Assembly: GCA_963511305.1 (NCBI GenBank)
Contig: CAUPIJ010000003.1
Coordinates: 1 to 64,000, forward strand
Direction: 5' to 3'
Origin: Propionimicrobium sp963511305
GTDB lineage: Bacteria; Actinomycetota; Actinomycetes; Propionibacteriales; Propionibacteriaceae
Length of the DNA stretch: 64,000 nt
The position numbers were made by a program, and so were the translations under genes. Positions 50,088 through 59,061 of the stretch are shown here, in pieces; position 1 is the stretch's first letter; every line of letters starts with the position of its first letter. The notes below the pieces were generated by a model. The model saw only the letters and a program-made list of their open reading frames with translations, made no database searches and was not told the DNA's origin.

Positions 50088-52334
50088 TTATTTCATGGCA
50101 TTCGGGATCGTCGACTCGCTCAGTTCCCGTAGCTCGTCGAGATCCAACTCGCAAACGCCGTCGATGTTCAGCCTGGTGTCTTCGGTCACATTGCCGATGC
50201 GGGCGAAGGGCACGCTGTTCGCTTCGCAAAGACCGCGCAGCGCGTCGACACTGTCAGCAGAAACCGTTACCACGGCTCTGGCTGGGGATTCGCTGAACAG
50301 GGTAGCGACGTTGTCCAGACCGGTGTGCGGTAGGGTGATCTGCGCGCCAAAACCGTTTCGCCAGCAGGTCTCAATCAGGCCGATCGCGATGCCGCCCTCG
50401 GACAGGTCGTGGGCGCTGTTGAGCAGTCCCGAAGCCTCCCTGACTAGGGTGGCAAGCTTCTGCTCGGCGTCCAAATTCGGCACCGGGGGCACGCCACCGA
50501 GGTGGTCGTGGATCACGCGCGTCCAGGCCGAGCCACCGAGCTCGCACCTGGTCTCGCCCAGCAGCACGATCGCGTCGCCTGCATTCGAGAAGCCCATCGG
50601 GATTCGATCGGCGACGTTCTGGATGACGCCTAGAGTGCCGATGGCGGGCGTCGGGTGGATGTCGACACCATCGGTGTTGTTGTAGAAGCTAACGTTTCCG
50701 CCCGTGACTGCGATGCCAAGCTCGCGGCAGCCATCCACCAGGCCGAGGATAGTCTCGATGAACTGCCACATCACCGATGGGTTCTCGGGCGAGCCGAAGT
50801 TCAGGCAGTCCGTGATGGCCAGCGGCGTTGAGCCGGTCATCGCGACGTTTCGGTAGCTCTCCGAAAGCGCCAGCTGCGCACCCCAATATGGATTGAGGAA
50901 GGAGTAGCGGCCGTTCGCGTCCGTGGCCATGGCGATGCCGAGGCCGGTGTTCTCGTCGATGCGGATCATGCCGGCGTCTTCGGGCTGAGCCAAGACGGTG
51001 TTGCCGCGCACGAAGCGGTCGTACTGGTCGGTGACCCACGCCTTCGAGCACAGATTCGGCGAGGCGACCAGGCGTTTCACCTGATCAACAATGGTTTCGT
51101 TGCACCGTGGCAGCGCGTTCGCGTCGTCGGCGATCATCACGTCCATCCAGTCTGGGCGCGCGCTCGGACGGTCGTATTCAGGACCCTCGTGGGCTACGGT
51201 GCTCGGGTCGACGTCGACGATGGTCTCGCCGTGCCAGTCGATGATCAGGCGGTCGCCCTCGATCAGCTCGCCGATGACGGTGGCGCTGACCTCCCACTTA
51301 CCGCAGATTGCCATGAACTCGTAAATGTTTTCGGGCGTGACGATGGCCATCATGCGCTCCTGAGATTCGCTCATCAGGATCTCTTCGGGAGTCATGGTCT
51401 CGTCGCGCAGCGGCACCTTGTCCAGCTCGCAGTGCATGCCGCTGCCGCCGGCCGAGGCCAGTTCACTGGTCGCGCAGGAGATACCCGCGGCACCAAAATC
51501 CTGCAGCGCGCTGATCACGCCGGCCTGGAAGAGCTCGAGGGTACACTCGATCAGCAGCTTCTCGGTGAACGGGTCGCCGACCTGAACCGCGGGCCGCTTG
51601 CTGGAGCTCGACTCCTCGAAGGTCTCCGAGGCGAGGATGCTGGCACCGCCGATGCCGTCAGGGCCGGTCGCCGACCCATACATCACCACGTAGTTACCCA
51701 CGCCGTTGGCCTTGGCGAACTTCAAGTCGTCGTGGCGCATGACGCCAATACAAGTGGCGTTAACAAGGGGGTTCCCGAGATAAACCGGGTCAAACTCGGT
51801 TTCGCCGCCGATGTTCGGCAGGCCGAGGCAGTTACCGTAGCCGCCAACGCCGGCCACGACGCCAGGCAGCACGCGCTTGGTGTCCTCGGCGTCCAGCGGC
51901 CCGAAGCGCAGCGAATCCATCACGGCGATAGGTCGCGCGCCCATGGCCAGGATGTCGCGGACGATGCCACCGACACCGGTTGCCGCGCCCTGATAGGGCT
52001 CGACGTAGCTCGGGTGGTTGTGCGACTCGGTCTTGAAGGTCACCGCGTAGCCCTGGCCGATGTCCACCGCGCCGGCGTTGTCTCCGATGCCAGCCAGCAG
52101 CGGGCCGAGCGGGGTCTCCTTGCCGACCGCGCCAAACTTCTTCAGGTGGATCTTAGATGACTTGTAGGAGCAGTGCTCTGACCACATCACCGAATACATC
52201 GCCAGCTCTGCGCCGGTTGGGCGACGGCCAAGCAGCTCGCGGATGCGCTGGTATTCGTCTTCCTTCAGGCCGAGTTCCGCCCAAGGCTGGGCGGCGTCCG
52301 GGGTTTGAGTAGCGTTTTTAACCGTATCTAACAC
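50088..52334 (-). CDS. purL: Phosphoribosylformylglycinamidine synthase subunit PurL
   Basis: The 748-residue small-type PurL forms the FGAM synthase with PurS and PurQ (de novo purine step 4). It shows MYSVMWSEHCSYKSSK, ESHNHPSYVEPYQGAATGVGGI, GGYGNCLGLPNIGGE, FGAAGISCATSELA and DLSEGGIAIGL. The start is uncertain: GTG 52334 has GGACGG upstream; TTG 52346 lies 1 bp after the purQ stop. The product is otherwise complete. Confidence 0.96.
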   Translation of the reverse strand: MLDTVKNATQTPDAAQPWAELGLKEDEYQRIRELLGRRPTGAELAMYSVMWSEHCSYKSSKIHLKKFGAVGKETPLGPLLAGIGDNAGAVDIGQGYAVTFKTESHNHPSYVEPYQGAATGVGGIVRDILAMGARPIAVMDSLRFGPLDAEDTKRVLPGVVAGVGGYGNCLGLPNIGGETEFDPVYLGNPLVNATCIGVMRHDDLKFAKANGVGNYVVMYGSATGPDGIGGASILASETFEESSSSKRPAVQVGDPFTEKLLIECTLELFQAGVISALQDFGAAGISCATSELASAGGSGMHCELDKVPLRDETMTPEEILMSESQERMMAIVTPENIYEFMAICGKWEVSATVIGELIEGDRLIIDWHGETIVDVDPSTVAHEGPEYDRPSARPDWMDVMIADDANALPRCNETIVDQVKRLVASPNLCSKAWVTDQYDRFVRGNTVLAQPEDAGMIRIDENTGLGIAMATDANGRYSFLNPYWGAQLALSESYRNVAMTGSTPLAITDCLNFGSPENPSVMWQFIETILGLVDGCRELGIAVTGGNVSFYNNTDGVDIHPTPAIGTLGVIQNVADRIPMGFSNAGDAIVLLGETRCELGGSAWTRVIHDHLGGVPPVPNLDAEQKLATLVREASGLLNSAHDLSEGGIAIGLIETCWRNGFGAQITLPHTGLDNVATLFSESPARAVVTVSADSVDALRGLCEANSVPFARIGNVTEDTRLNIDGVCELDLDELRELSESTIPNAMK

Positions 52335-52347
52335 GTTGCCGTCCAAA

Positions 52348-53025
52348 TCAGTTCGCCGCTTGTTGCAGGAAGTTAAGCGCGGACTGGAAGAAGCCTAGCC
52401 CGTCGGTCGACGTGCCGGTCAGCGCCTCCACGCTGTGCTCGGGGTGCGGCATTAGCCCGACCACGTTTCCACGTTCGTTAGTGATGCCCGCGATATCGTT
52501 GACCGAACCGTTGAGGTTGTCCAGGTAGCGGAAGACCACCTGGTTGTTGTCCTCGAGACGTTTGACGGTCTCGGCGTCCGCCTGGAAGTTACCCTCGCCG
52601 TTTTTGAGCGCGATCTCGATTTCTTGACCTGGAGCGAAGTTGCAGGTCCAGACGGTGTCGACTGATTCGACGCGTAGCCGTTCGGGACGGCAGATGAACT
52701 TCATCGACTCGTTGCGGATCATCGCGCCTGGCAGCAGATGCGTTTCGCAGAGCATCTGGAAGCCGTTACATATTCCGAGCACCGGCAGACCAGCGTTGGC
52801 CTGCTTGATCAGCTCGTCCATAATCGGGGCGAACCTGGCGATCGCGCCGCAGCGCAGATAGTCGCCGTAGCTGAAACCGCCTGGCAGCACCACGGCGTCT
52901 ACCCCGCCTAGGTTGTCGGAGGCGTGCCAGAGCGGAACCGGGTTGCCGCCCGCGAGCCGGATCGCTCGCAGAGCGTCGGCATCATCCAGCGAGCCTGGGA
53001 AGGTGATGACACCTATCTTCGTCAT
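52348..53025 (-). CDS. purQ: Phosphoribosylformylglycinamidine synthase subunit PurQ
   Basis: The 225-residue glutaminase supplies ammonia to PurL. The nucleophile Cys is in VLGICNGFQML; VLPGGFSYGDYLRCGAIAR and MPHPEHSVE (catalytic His) complete the class I amidotransferase triad. Its ATG overlaps purS by 4 bp. Confidence 0.97.
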   Translation of the reverse strand: MTKIGVITFPGSLDDADALRAIRLAGGNPVPLWHASDNLGGVDAVVLPGGFSYGDYLRCGAIARFAPIMDELIKQANAGLPVLGICNGFQMLCETHLLPGAMIRNESMKFICRPERLRVESVDTVWTCNFAPGQEIEIALKNGEGNFQADAETVKRLEDNNQVVFRYLDNLNGSVNDIAGITNERGNVVGLMPHPEHSVEALTGTSTDGLGFFQSALNFLQQAAN

Positions 53026-53387
53026 GCCTGCTCCACCGTGACGTCGAACTTCTCGATGACGGTATTTGCCAGCAGAGTCTCGGCGGCATGTCTGATTTCG
53101 TCTAGCCGCTGCTCGGTGATCTCACCGTCAACCTCAATCTCGAAGCGCTTGCCCTGACGAACGCTCAGCCCCTCATAGCCGAGGCGGCGCAGCGAGGCGC
53201 TGACTGCCTTGCCCTGGGGGTCGAGAATTTCAGGCTTCGGCATGACGTTGACCACTACCCGCTTGGGAACTTCGTGTCTTTCAATCTGCTCCTCGACGGG
53301 CGGCTCAGGAGCCACCGGCTGCTCGACTTGCTGCTCTTTGATGTTGTCAGCCGCCTCTTGCGGCTTCTTCCTGCTGAAGAGACCCAT
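53022..53387 (-). CDS. purS: PurS subunit with N-terminal extension
   Basis: PurS bridges PurL and PurQ. The conserved domain (about residues 42-121; RVVVNVMPKPEILDPQGKAV, GYEGLSVRQGKRFEIEV) is normal, but it is preceded by about 40 residues rich in Lys, Glu, Pro and Val that usual 80-residue PurS proteins lack. The start is supported by AAGG at 7-nt spacing from ATG 53387, overlapping the purC stop; it lies 9 bp after purC. Confidence 0.93.
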   Translation of the reverse strand: MGLFSRKKPQEAADNIKEQQVEQPVAPEPPVEEQIERHEVPKRVVVNVMPKPEILDPQGKAVSASLRRLGYEGLSVRQGKRFEIEVDGEITEQRLDEIRHAAETLLANTVIEKFDVTVEQA

Positions 53388-53396
53388 GGTTATACC

Positions 53397-54248
53397 TTAA
53401 AGCACCTGTCCTGTTAATCGGGTATAGGCATCCCGGTAGCGGTTGATTGTTGCTTCGACTATTTCGTCTGGAAGCCGCGGCGGGGTGGAATTCTTATCCC
53501 AGCCGGACTCGTTGCTGAGCCAGTCGCGAAGATACTGCTTGTCGAAGCTGTTCAGCTTGCCCGCAGCATAGTCTTCGGCGTCCCAGTAACGAGACGAATC
53601 CGGGGTTAGCACCTCGTCGGCAAGCACCAGGGTGCGGTCGTCTCGACGGCCAAACTCAAACTTGGTGTCGGCGAGCACCAGGCCACGCTGCTCGCACAAC
53701 TCTGCTGCCTGCTTGTAGATGGCGATGCTAGCCTCTTTCAGTTCCTGGGCGGTCGTCTCCCCCACCCTCTCAACGAGCTGGGCATAGCTGATGTTCTCGT
53801 CGTGCTCGCCAAGTTCTGCCTTGGTGGCTGGGGTGAAGATCGGCTCCGGCAACTTCGCGCCATCGTGGAGACCATCGGGCAGCGGGATTCCGCAGACCGT
53901 CCGCGACTGCTGATATTCAGCCCATCCCGAGCCGGTCAGGTAGCCGCGCACCACCGCCTCGACAGGGATCATCTGCAGCTTTTCTACGACGATGGCGCGT
54001 CCGTCAACGAGATCCGGCACGTCTGTCGAGACCAGATGGTTGGCCATCGGGATCTGCTCGAACCACCACAGCGACAGCTGCGTCAGCACTTTGCCCTTGC
54101 CGGGAATTTTGCTGGGCAAGACGTAGTCGAAGGCGGAAACGTTGTCCGTAGCGACCATCAGCATGAGGTTGGGATCCGGCAGTTGGTATAGCTCACGAAC
54201 TTTCCCCGCGTTGATCAGAGGCAATCCGAGATCGGAATACTGGCTCAT
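53397..54248 (-). CDS. purC: SAICAR synthetase
   Basis: The 283-residue enzyme condenses CAIR with aspartate in purine synthesis. It shows GKVRELYQLPD, DNVSAFDYVLPSKIPGKGKVLTQLS, VEAVVRGYLTGSGW, and FEFGRRDDRTLVLADEVLTPDSSR. It heads the purC-purS-purQ-purL operon. No Shine-Dalgarno is present; TACAAT ends 7 nt before the ATG, so the mRNA is probably leaderless. Confidence 0.97.
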   Translation of the reverse strand: MSQYSDLGLPLINAGKVRELYQLPDPNLMLMVATDNVSAFDYVLPSKIPGKGKVLTQLSLWWFEQIPMANHLVSTDVPDLVDGRAIVVEKLQMIPVEAVVRGYLTGSGWAEYQQSRTVCGIPLPDGLHDGAKLPEPIFTPATKAELGEHDENISYAQLVERVGETTAQELKEASIAIYKQAAELCEQRGLVLADTKFEFGRRDDRTLVLADEVLTPDSSRYWDAEDYAAGKLNSFDKQYLRDWLSNESGWDKNSTPPRLPDEIVEATINRYRDAYTRLTGQVL

Positions 54249-54255
54249 AGACCAG

Positions 54256-54285
54256 ATTGTACGATGATCCTTCGCAAAACTGTCA
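54256..54285 (-). promoter_or_regulatory. Promoter of the purCSQL operon (leaderless)
   Basis: On the minus strand TGACAG (54285-54280) and TACAAT (54261-54256) are 18 bp apart. The -10 ends 7 nt before the purC ATG, placing the start site at or near the A of ATG. Confidence 0.6.
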
Positions 54286-54329
54286 TTCCTTGGCTCTAAA
54301 CTGTTTTCTGACTGGGAAAGGAGTTGGGT

Positions 54330-55310
54330 ATGCGCATCGACGCCATAGTTTTGATCGTCGGCTTGACGTTCTTGCTAACCGCGTTGATTTTGGTCGCCAT
54401 GGTTCGCAACGCCATCAGACCGCGCATCGATGCTCGACGCCGCCTAGACTCTAAGAGCCACCAGCTCACCAGCAGGCTGAAGCAGATGCTGCCGGCCGAA
54501 CCGCATCATCCGCCCGCCGATACCAGGCCGGCGATGATCGGGGCGATTCGGGGTGAGCAGGTTGATGCAAGTGACGTGAACGTCTCGCTGATCGACCTGG
54601 CAAGCAAGGGCTACCTGACCATCACACCACTAAACGAGCGCGCAGACTCCTGGCGAGACTGGGTCTTCACCAAGGCGAAAGAGGCCGATGCCTCGCTGCT
54701 GCCTTACGAGGCGACCCTGCTGGACGCTCCATTCGGGGGCAAAGACTCGGTGACTCATTCTCGAATGCTGCTGTCGTCGACCAAGCCGCTGGATAGGGCC
54801 CAGGCACAGCTTGTGCAAGAGCTGCAGCAGAAAAACTGGGTGGAGGGCGACGAGCCGCGCAGCAGCGTCTGGGGCATCCTCGGCGGCCTAGTGCTGTTGA
54901 CCGGGCTGATCCTGACCGCGGCGATGATCTTCGACTGGCTGACCACCAGCAGCATGTTTGGCCTAGTCGGCTCGGTCGCGTTGGCCACCTCGGGTGGCGT
55001 CATCGTCTCACTGGGCAAGAGCTGGTATCGCCCGGAATCCATGGAGGCGGTGGCCAAGCAACTCGACCGCTATGAGCATCAAATCCTAAACCAGAAGCTG
55101 AAGGCCAACACCCTGGCTAAGACGTTCAGCCAAGATCTGCCGTGGGCCATCGGCCTTGGCATCAGCGAACAGCTCGCCAAAAAATACGATGATTTCCTAG
55201 CGAGCCACCCCAAGTGCCCCTTCAAGCTTGGCTGGTATCGGTCGGCAAAGCCGTATTCGGCCGCAAGCCTCGTCGAGGACCTCAATCAGCTGGTTTCCGG
55301 CGCCAGCTAG
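54330..55310 (+). CDS. DUF2207-type membrane protein lacking the extracellular domain
   Basis: The 326-residue protein begins with a membrane helix (about residues 5-27), then a cytoplasmic winged-helix-like segment (AMIGAIRGEQVDASDVNVSLIDLASKGYLTI) typical of the region after the last N-terminal helix in DUF2207 proteins. A helix pair near 180-230 follows. Full DUF2207 proteins carry a large secreted domain before this part; it is absent here. Function is unknown. AAAGGAG is 6 nt before ATG 54330. It lies between purC and purB, opposite in strand. Confidence 0.75.
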   Translation: MRIDAIVLIVGLTFLLTALILVAMVRNAIRPRIDARRRLDSKSHQLTSRLKQMLPAEPHHPPADTRPAMIGAIRGEQVDASDVNVSLIDLASKGYLTITPLNERADSWRDWVFTKAKEADASLLPYEATLLDAPFGGKDSVTHSRMLLSSTKPLDRAQAQLVQELQQKNWVEGDEPRSSVWGILGGLVLLTGLILTAAMIFDWLTTSSMFGLVGSVALATSGGVIVSLGKSWYRPESMEAVAKQLDRYEHQILNQKLKANTLAKTFSQDLPWAIGLGISEQLAKKYDDFLASHPKCPFKLGWYRSAKPYSAASLVEDLNQLVSGAS

Positions 55311-55324
55311 TGACGGGAAGCCGG

Positions 55325-56758
55325 CTAGAGAAGTGCACCCGGCCGATAGCTAGCAGCCTGCGGGTGCTCGGCGACGATAGCCCTGACCTTTTCCGAGATC
55401 ACGTTGACCTGCTCGCCGGCGGCCCCCGTCAGCTCCATTGGGGCGCTGACCAGCTCGTCCAGCTCCTGCCTGCTAAGGCCAACCCTAGGATCCGCGGCCA
55501 ACCTGTCGAACAGATCGTTAGCTTGATCGCCGCTTTCGCGCTGCTTCAAGGCCACCGAAACCGCGTTTTCCTTGATCGCCTCGTGGGCGTCCTCACGGCC
55601 AACGCCCTTCTTGACGGCGGCCATTAGTACCTTAGTGGTGGTCAGGAACGGCAGGTAGCGGTTCAGCTCCGCATTGATGACGGCCGGGAACGCGCCAAAG
55701 TCGTCCAGAATGGTGATGAACGTCTCAAACATTCCGTCAATGCAGTAGAACGCGTCCGGCAGCGCGACGCGGCGGACAACGGAGCAGCTGACGTCACCTT
55801 CGTTCCACTGGTTCCCGGCCAGGTCGGCGGCCATGGTGGCATAGCCGCGCAGAATCACCATCATGCCGTTGACGCGCTCGCAGCTGCGGGTGTTCATCTT
55901 ATGCGGCATGGCAGAACTGCCAACCTGGCCAGGCTTGAACCCCTCCGTGACTAGCTCGTTTCCAGCCATCAGCCGAATGCTGGTGGCCAGGCTGCTCATC
56001 GCGGCACCGACCTGGGTGAGCGCGGAAAGCACGTCGTAGTCGAGAGAGCGCGGGTACACCTGGCCGGTTGCGGTGAAGATGTTTTTGAAGCCGAGCTCGT
56101 CGGCGATGCTCTGCTCCAGTTTTGCCAGCTTGTCGGCGTCACCGCCCAACAGGTCTAGCATGTCCTGGCTGGTGCCGACCGGGCCCTTGATGCCGCGCGC
56201 CGGGTAGCGATCCAGCAGCTCCTCGACTCGATGGAAAGCAATCAGCAACTCGTCGGCGGCATTGGCGAAACGCTTGCCGAGGGTGGTCACCTGGGCCGCG
56301 ACGTTGTGGGTGCGTCCGGTGATCGGTTGGGCTGCGTATTCGGCCGCGCGCTCGGTGATGCGGGACAGCGCGGCTACGGTGCGATTGCGAACGATCTTCA
56401 GGCCCTCGAGCGTCTGGTGCTGCTCGATGTTCTCGGTCAGGTCGCGGCTCGTCATGCCCTTGTGAATGTGCTCGTAGCCGGCCAGCGCGTTGAATTCCTC
56501 GATGCGGGCCTTGACGTCGTGTCGAGTCACGCGCTCCCGTTTGGCGATGGACTCCGTATCAACCTGGTCGACGACCGCACTGTAGGCATCGATCACCTTG
56601 TTCGGATCGTCGCCACCAAAGTCGACGCCCAGATCGCGTTGCGCCTGCAGAACAGCGATCCAGAGCTTGCGCTCAGCGATGATCTTGGCCTCCGGAGCCC
56701 AGACGTTGATCATCTGTGCGCTTGCGTAACGGCTCGCGAGTACGTTTTCGATAGACAT
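55325..56758 (-). CDS. purB: Adenylosuccinate lyase
   Basis: The 477-residue homotetrameric enzyme releases fumarate from SAICAR and adenylosuccinate. It shows LASRYASAQM, the TSRDLTENIEQ and GRTHNVAAQVTTLGKR blocks, and the signature GSSAMPHKMNTRSCER with the catalytic serine loop. It lies 15 bp after purD in the same direction. Confidence 0.96.
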   Translation of the reverse strand: MSIENVLASRYASAQMINVWAPEAKIIAERKLWIAVLQAQRDLGVDFGGDDPNKVIDAYSAVVDQVDTESIAKRERVTRHDVKARIEEFNALAGYEHIHKGMTSRDLTENIEQHQTLEGLKIVRNRTVAALSRITERAAEYAAQPITGRTHNVAAQVTTLGKRFANAADELLIAFHRVEELLDRYPARGIKGPVGTSQDMLDLLGGDADKLAKLEQSIADELGFKNIFTATGQVYPRSLDYDVLSALTQVGAAMSSLATSIRLMAGNELVTEGFKPGQVGSSAMPHKMNTRSCERVNGMMVILRGYATMAADLAGNQWNEGDVSCSVVRRVALPDAFYCIDGMFETFITILDDFGAFPAVINAELNRYLPFLTTTKVLMAAVKKGVGREDAHEAIKENAVSVALKQRESGDQANDLFDRLAADPRVGLSRQELDELVSAPMELTGAAGEQVNVISEKVRAIVAEHPQAASYRPGALL

Positions 56759-56773
56759 TGGTTCCCTTAGTTT

Positions 56774-58042
56774 CTAGACCGGACGGTTGCTGGCTGCGCC
56801 GCTCAGTTTCTTGTCACTGGCGATATCCGTGCGCCAAATTGCGTCGGCGTATTCGATCTCGGTTAGCTGGTTGTAGGCGGCGTTTCGGGCTGCGGGGACG
56901 TCCTTCCCGAGGCCCACCACGGTTAACACGCGGCCACCGTTGGCGACAATGTCGCCTTCAGGATCTCGCGCAGTTCCTGCGTGAATGACGTGCGCGGTTT
57001 CGGTGTCGGCGGGCAGATCCAGATGGCCGCCCTTCTTGGGTGCAACCGGGTAACCTTCTGCTGCGACTACGACGCAGACTGCGGCGCCCTCGAAGATTAT
57101 CCTGCCAAATTCGGCAAGCTTGCCGGTGGCAGCGGAGTAAAGCAGCTGCCCCAGTGGAGTGACGAGTGTGGCGATCAGCACCTGCGTCTCGGGGTCGCCA
57201 AACCGGGCGTTGAACTCGATCACCTTGGGGCCATCCTTGGTGACGGCGAGACCCACGTAGAGCAGACCGACGAACGGCGTGCCCGCCTCGCACATGGTGG
57301 ACAGCACCGGATCCGCAACCTCGCGCTGCACCTGGTCAACGAAGTCGTCGTCCAGCCACGGCAGCGGAGTGTAGGCGCCCATGCCACCGGTGTTGGGGCC
57401 CAGGTCGTCGTTACTCAGCCGCTTGAAGTCCTGGGCTGGCATCATCGGCAGCGCGGTTTCGCCGTCAGTAATGAAGAACAAGCTCACCTCGGGGCCATCG
57501 AGGTATTCCTCGATCACCACGTCGTCGGCTTTCGCCGCGTGGTCGATCGCCTCCTCGAGATCGTTGGTGACCAAAACGCCCTTGCCTGCCTCCAGGCCGT
57601 CGTGCTTAACGACGTAGGGCGCGCCGAATCTTTCCAGGGCCGCGGCAATATCCTCGGGCCCCTTGCATTCTGCGTAGCTGGCTGTTGGCACACCGGCCTT
57701 CTCCATCATTCGCTTAGCGAACGCCTTGCTGGATTCGAGCTGAGCCGCGGCCTTTGAGGGACCGAAGACCGGGATTCCGGCCTCGCGCAGCGCATCGCTG
57801 ATGCCCACCGCCAGTGGCGCCTCCGGGCCGATCAGCACAAAACTCGCCTCTACCTTTCGAGCCAGATCCACGACCGATTTCGCGTCCAAGGGGTCAATAT
57901 CATGATTGGTCGCCAGAGCCTCGCAGCCGGGGTTGCCGGGTGCGATATGCACCTGAGCGACGGTCGGGTCGGCGGCGAGGCCGCGCACCAGAGCGTGCTC
58001 GCGGCCGCCGCTTCCCAAGACCAGAACGATTAGATTGCTCAC
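56774..58042 (-). CDS. purD: Phosphoribosylamine--glycine ligase
   Basis: The 422-residue ATP-grasp enzyme makes glycinamide ribonucleotide. It shows LVLGSGGREHALV, VVKHDGLEAGKGVLV, GPEVSLFFITDG, PAQDFKRLSNDDLGPNTGGMGAY and EFNARFGDPETQ. GTG 58042 gives the usual N-terminus and lies 8 nt after TAGGAT (58056-58051), a leaderless layout; the frame is open to ATG 58063, seven codons longer. Confidence 0.95.
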   Translation of the reverse strand: MSNLIVLVLGSGGREHALVRGLAADPTVAQVHIAPGNPGCEALATNHDIDPLDAKSVVDLARKVEASFVLIGPEAPLAVGISDALREAGIPVFGPSKAAAQLESSKAFAKRMMEKAGVPTASYAECKGPEDIAAALERFGAPYVVKHDGLEAGKGVLVTNDLEEAIDHAAKADDVVIEEYLDGPEVSLFFITDGETALPMMPAQDFKRLSNDDLGPNTGGMGAYTPLPWLDDDFVDQVQREVADPVLSTMCEAGTPFVGLLYVGLAVTKDGPKVIEFNARFGDPETQVLIATLVTPLGQLLYSAATGKLAEFGRIIFEGAAVCVVVAAEGYPVAPKKGGHLDLPADTETAHVIHAGTARDPEGDIVANGGRVLTVVGLGKDVPAARNAAYNQLTEIEYADAIWRTDIASDKKLSGAASNRPV

Positions 58043-58188
58043 GGTGCTACATCCTATCGCCATTCTTCTTTCTCGTCGCCCCGGTGCCTACTGCGGACGA
58101 AACCAAGCGGTAACCAAAATATCGAAGTCGAAACACGCCGACATCTGAGAATATTTGAAAAATTCAAAATAATCCGAGACAATTAAGT

Positions 58189-58728
58189 ATGAGCAAATTT
58201 AAGATCACATCAGCACTTTGCGCGCTGCTGCTCGCCGTCATTATGACCGGCTGCGCCGGCAACGACGCGAATGACGACGCCGCTGCCCCAGCCGCTAGCG
58301 ACACGCAGACCGCCGCTGTCACCAATCAGCTAGACACCGACGGCGCTCTGGACGCCATCAAGAAGGCCGAAGATGTAAAGGGCGGCGTGGCAAAGTCCGT
58401 TTCGACCGAGGACAACAGCCACTGGGAAGTCACCGTTATCGAGGGCAGCGAAAAGGTTGAGTACGACGTCCAGTTGGACGGCGTCGTCACCGAGACCGAG
58501 CGCGAAGCCGCCGATGAGTTCGACACTAAAATCTCTCAGGGCATCAGCCTTGCCGACGCAATCGCTAAGGCCCAGGAGCAGGCTGCCGATGGCGGCAAGT
58601 TCCTCGACGAGGCTGACTTCGATAAGAAGACCGGCCAGCTCGGCTTCGAGATCGAATTCGACAACGGCCAGGGCAAAGACCTGGACTCCTTCTTCGTTGA
58701 CTTCAGCGGGAACGTAACAAAGAACTAA
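58189..58728 (+). CDS. PepSY-like putative lipoprotein
   Basis: The 179-residue protein has a lipoprotein signal peptide with the lipobox IMTGC (Cys at residue 22), an Ala/Asp-rich linker, and two regions resembling PepSY repeats (DGALDAIKKAEDVKG...WEVTVIEGSEKVEYDVQLDG and SLADAIAKAQEQA...GFEIEFDNGQG). It is very acidic and should be anchored outside the membrane after LspA processing. PepSY domains are often linked to protease inhibition or envelope roles; none is shown here. The start has a weak GAGAC site. Confidence 0.75.
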   Translation: MSKFKITSALCALLLAVIMTGCAGNDANDDAAAPAASDTQTAAVTNQLDTDGALDAIKKAEDVKGGVAKSVSTEDNSHWEVTVIEGSEKVEYDVQLDGVVTETEREAADEFDTKISQGISLADAIAKAQEQAADGGKFLDEADFDKKTGQLGFEIEFDNGQGKDLDSFFVDFSGNVTKN

Positions 58729-58734
58729 GCAAAT

Positions 58735-58772
58735 AAAATTGTCGGCCGGTGGATAAAACCGGCCGACTTTTT
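58735..58772. terminator. Bidirectional terminator between the lipoprotein and TM2 genes
   Basis: A 10-bp stem GTCGGCCGGT (58741-58750) pairs with 58758-58767, followed by TTTTTGC; the left flank AAATAAAATT gives a T-run for the minus strand. Confidence 0.9.
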
Positions 58773-58777
58773 GCACT

Positions 58778-58978
58778 TTAGTTGAGCGGGTGCCCGTCCT
58801 TAGTGGGGAAGCCCCCAACGGCAATCCTGATCAGGTCGATTACTGTTCCAACGCCGAACAGGCCGCCGGTCAGCAACCACAGAATCCCGGTAGCCACCTT
58901 TCCGGTGTAAAACCGATGCAGACCGGCTATCCCGAGAAAACCACAGAGCGCGAGTAAGAATGCTGTCATCCGGTTCAT
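58778..58978 (-). CDS. TM2-domain membrane protein
   Basis: The 66-residue protein has two membrane helices joined by a short turn and matches the TM2 pattern: ALCGFLGIAGLHRFYTGK, then GILWLLTGGLFGVGTVIDLIRI. The role of bacterial TM2 proteins is unknown. ATG 58978 was chosen because AAAGGAATCAAG lies in front; codons further up are not family-like. Confidence 0.88.
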   Translation of the reverse strand: MNRMTAFLLALCGFLGIAGLHRFYTGKVATGILWLLTGGLFGVGTVIDLIRIAVGGFPTKDGHPLN

Positions 58979-59061
58979 CTTGATTCCTTTCAGCCGCCGA
59001 TAACGACAATCTAGCCAACCCGACCCGTGCCCCGGCGGGTTATGCACAAACGATTATTTTT

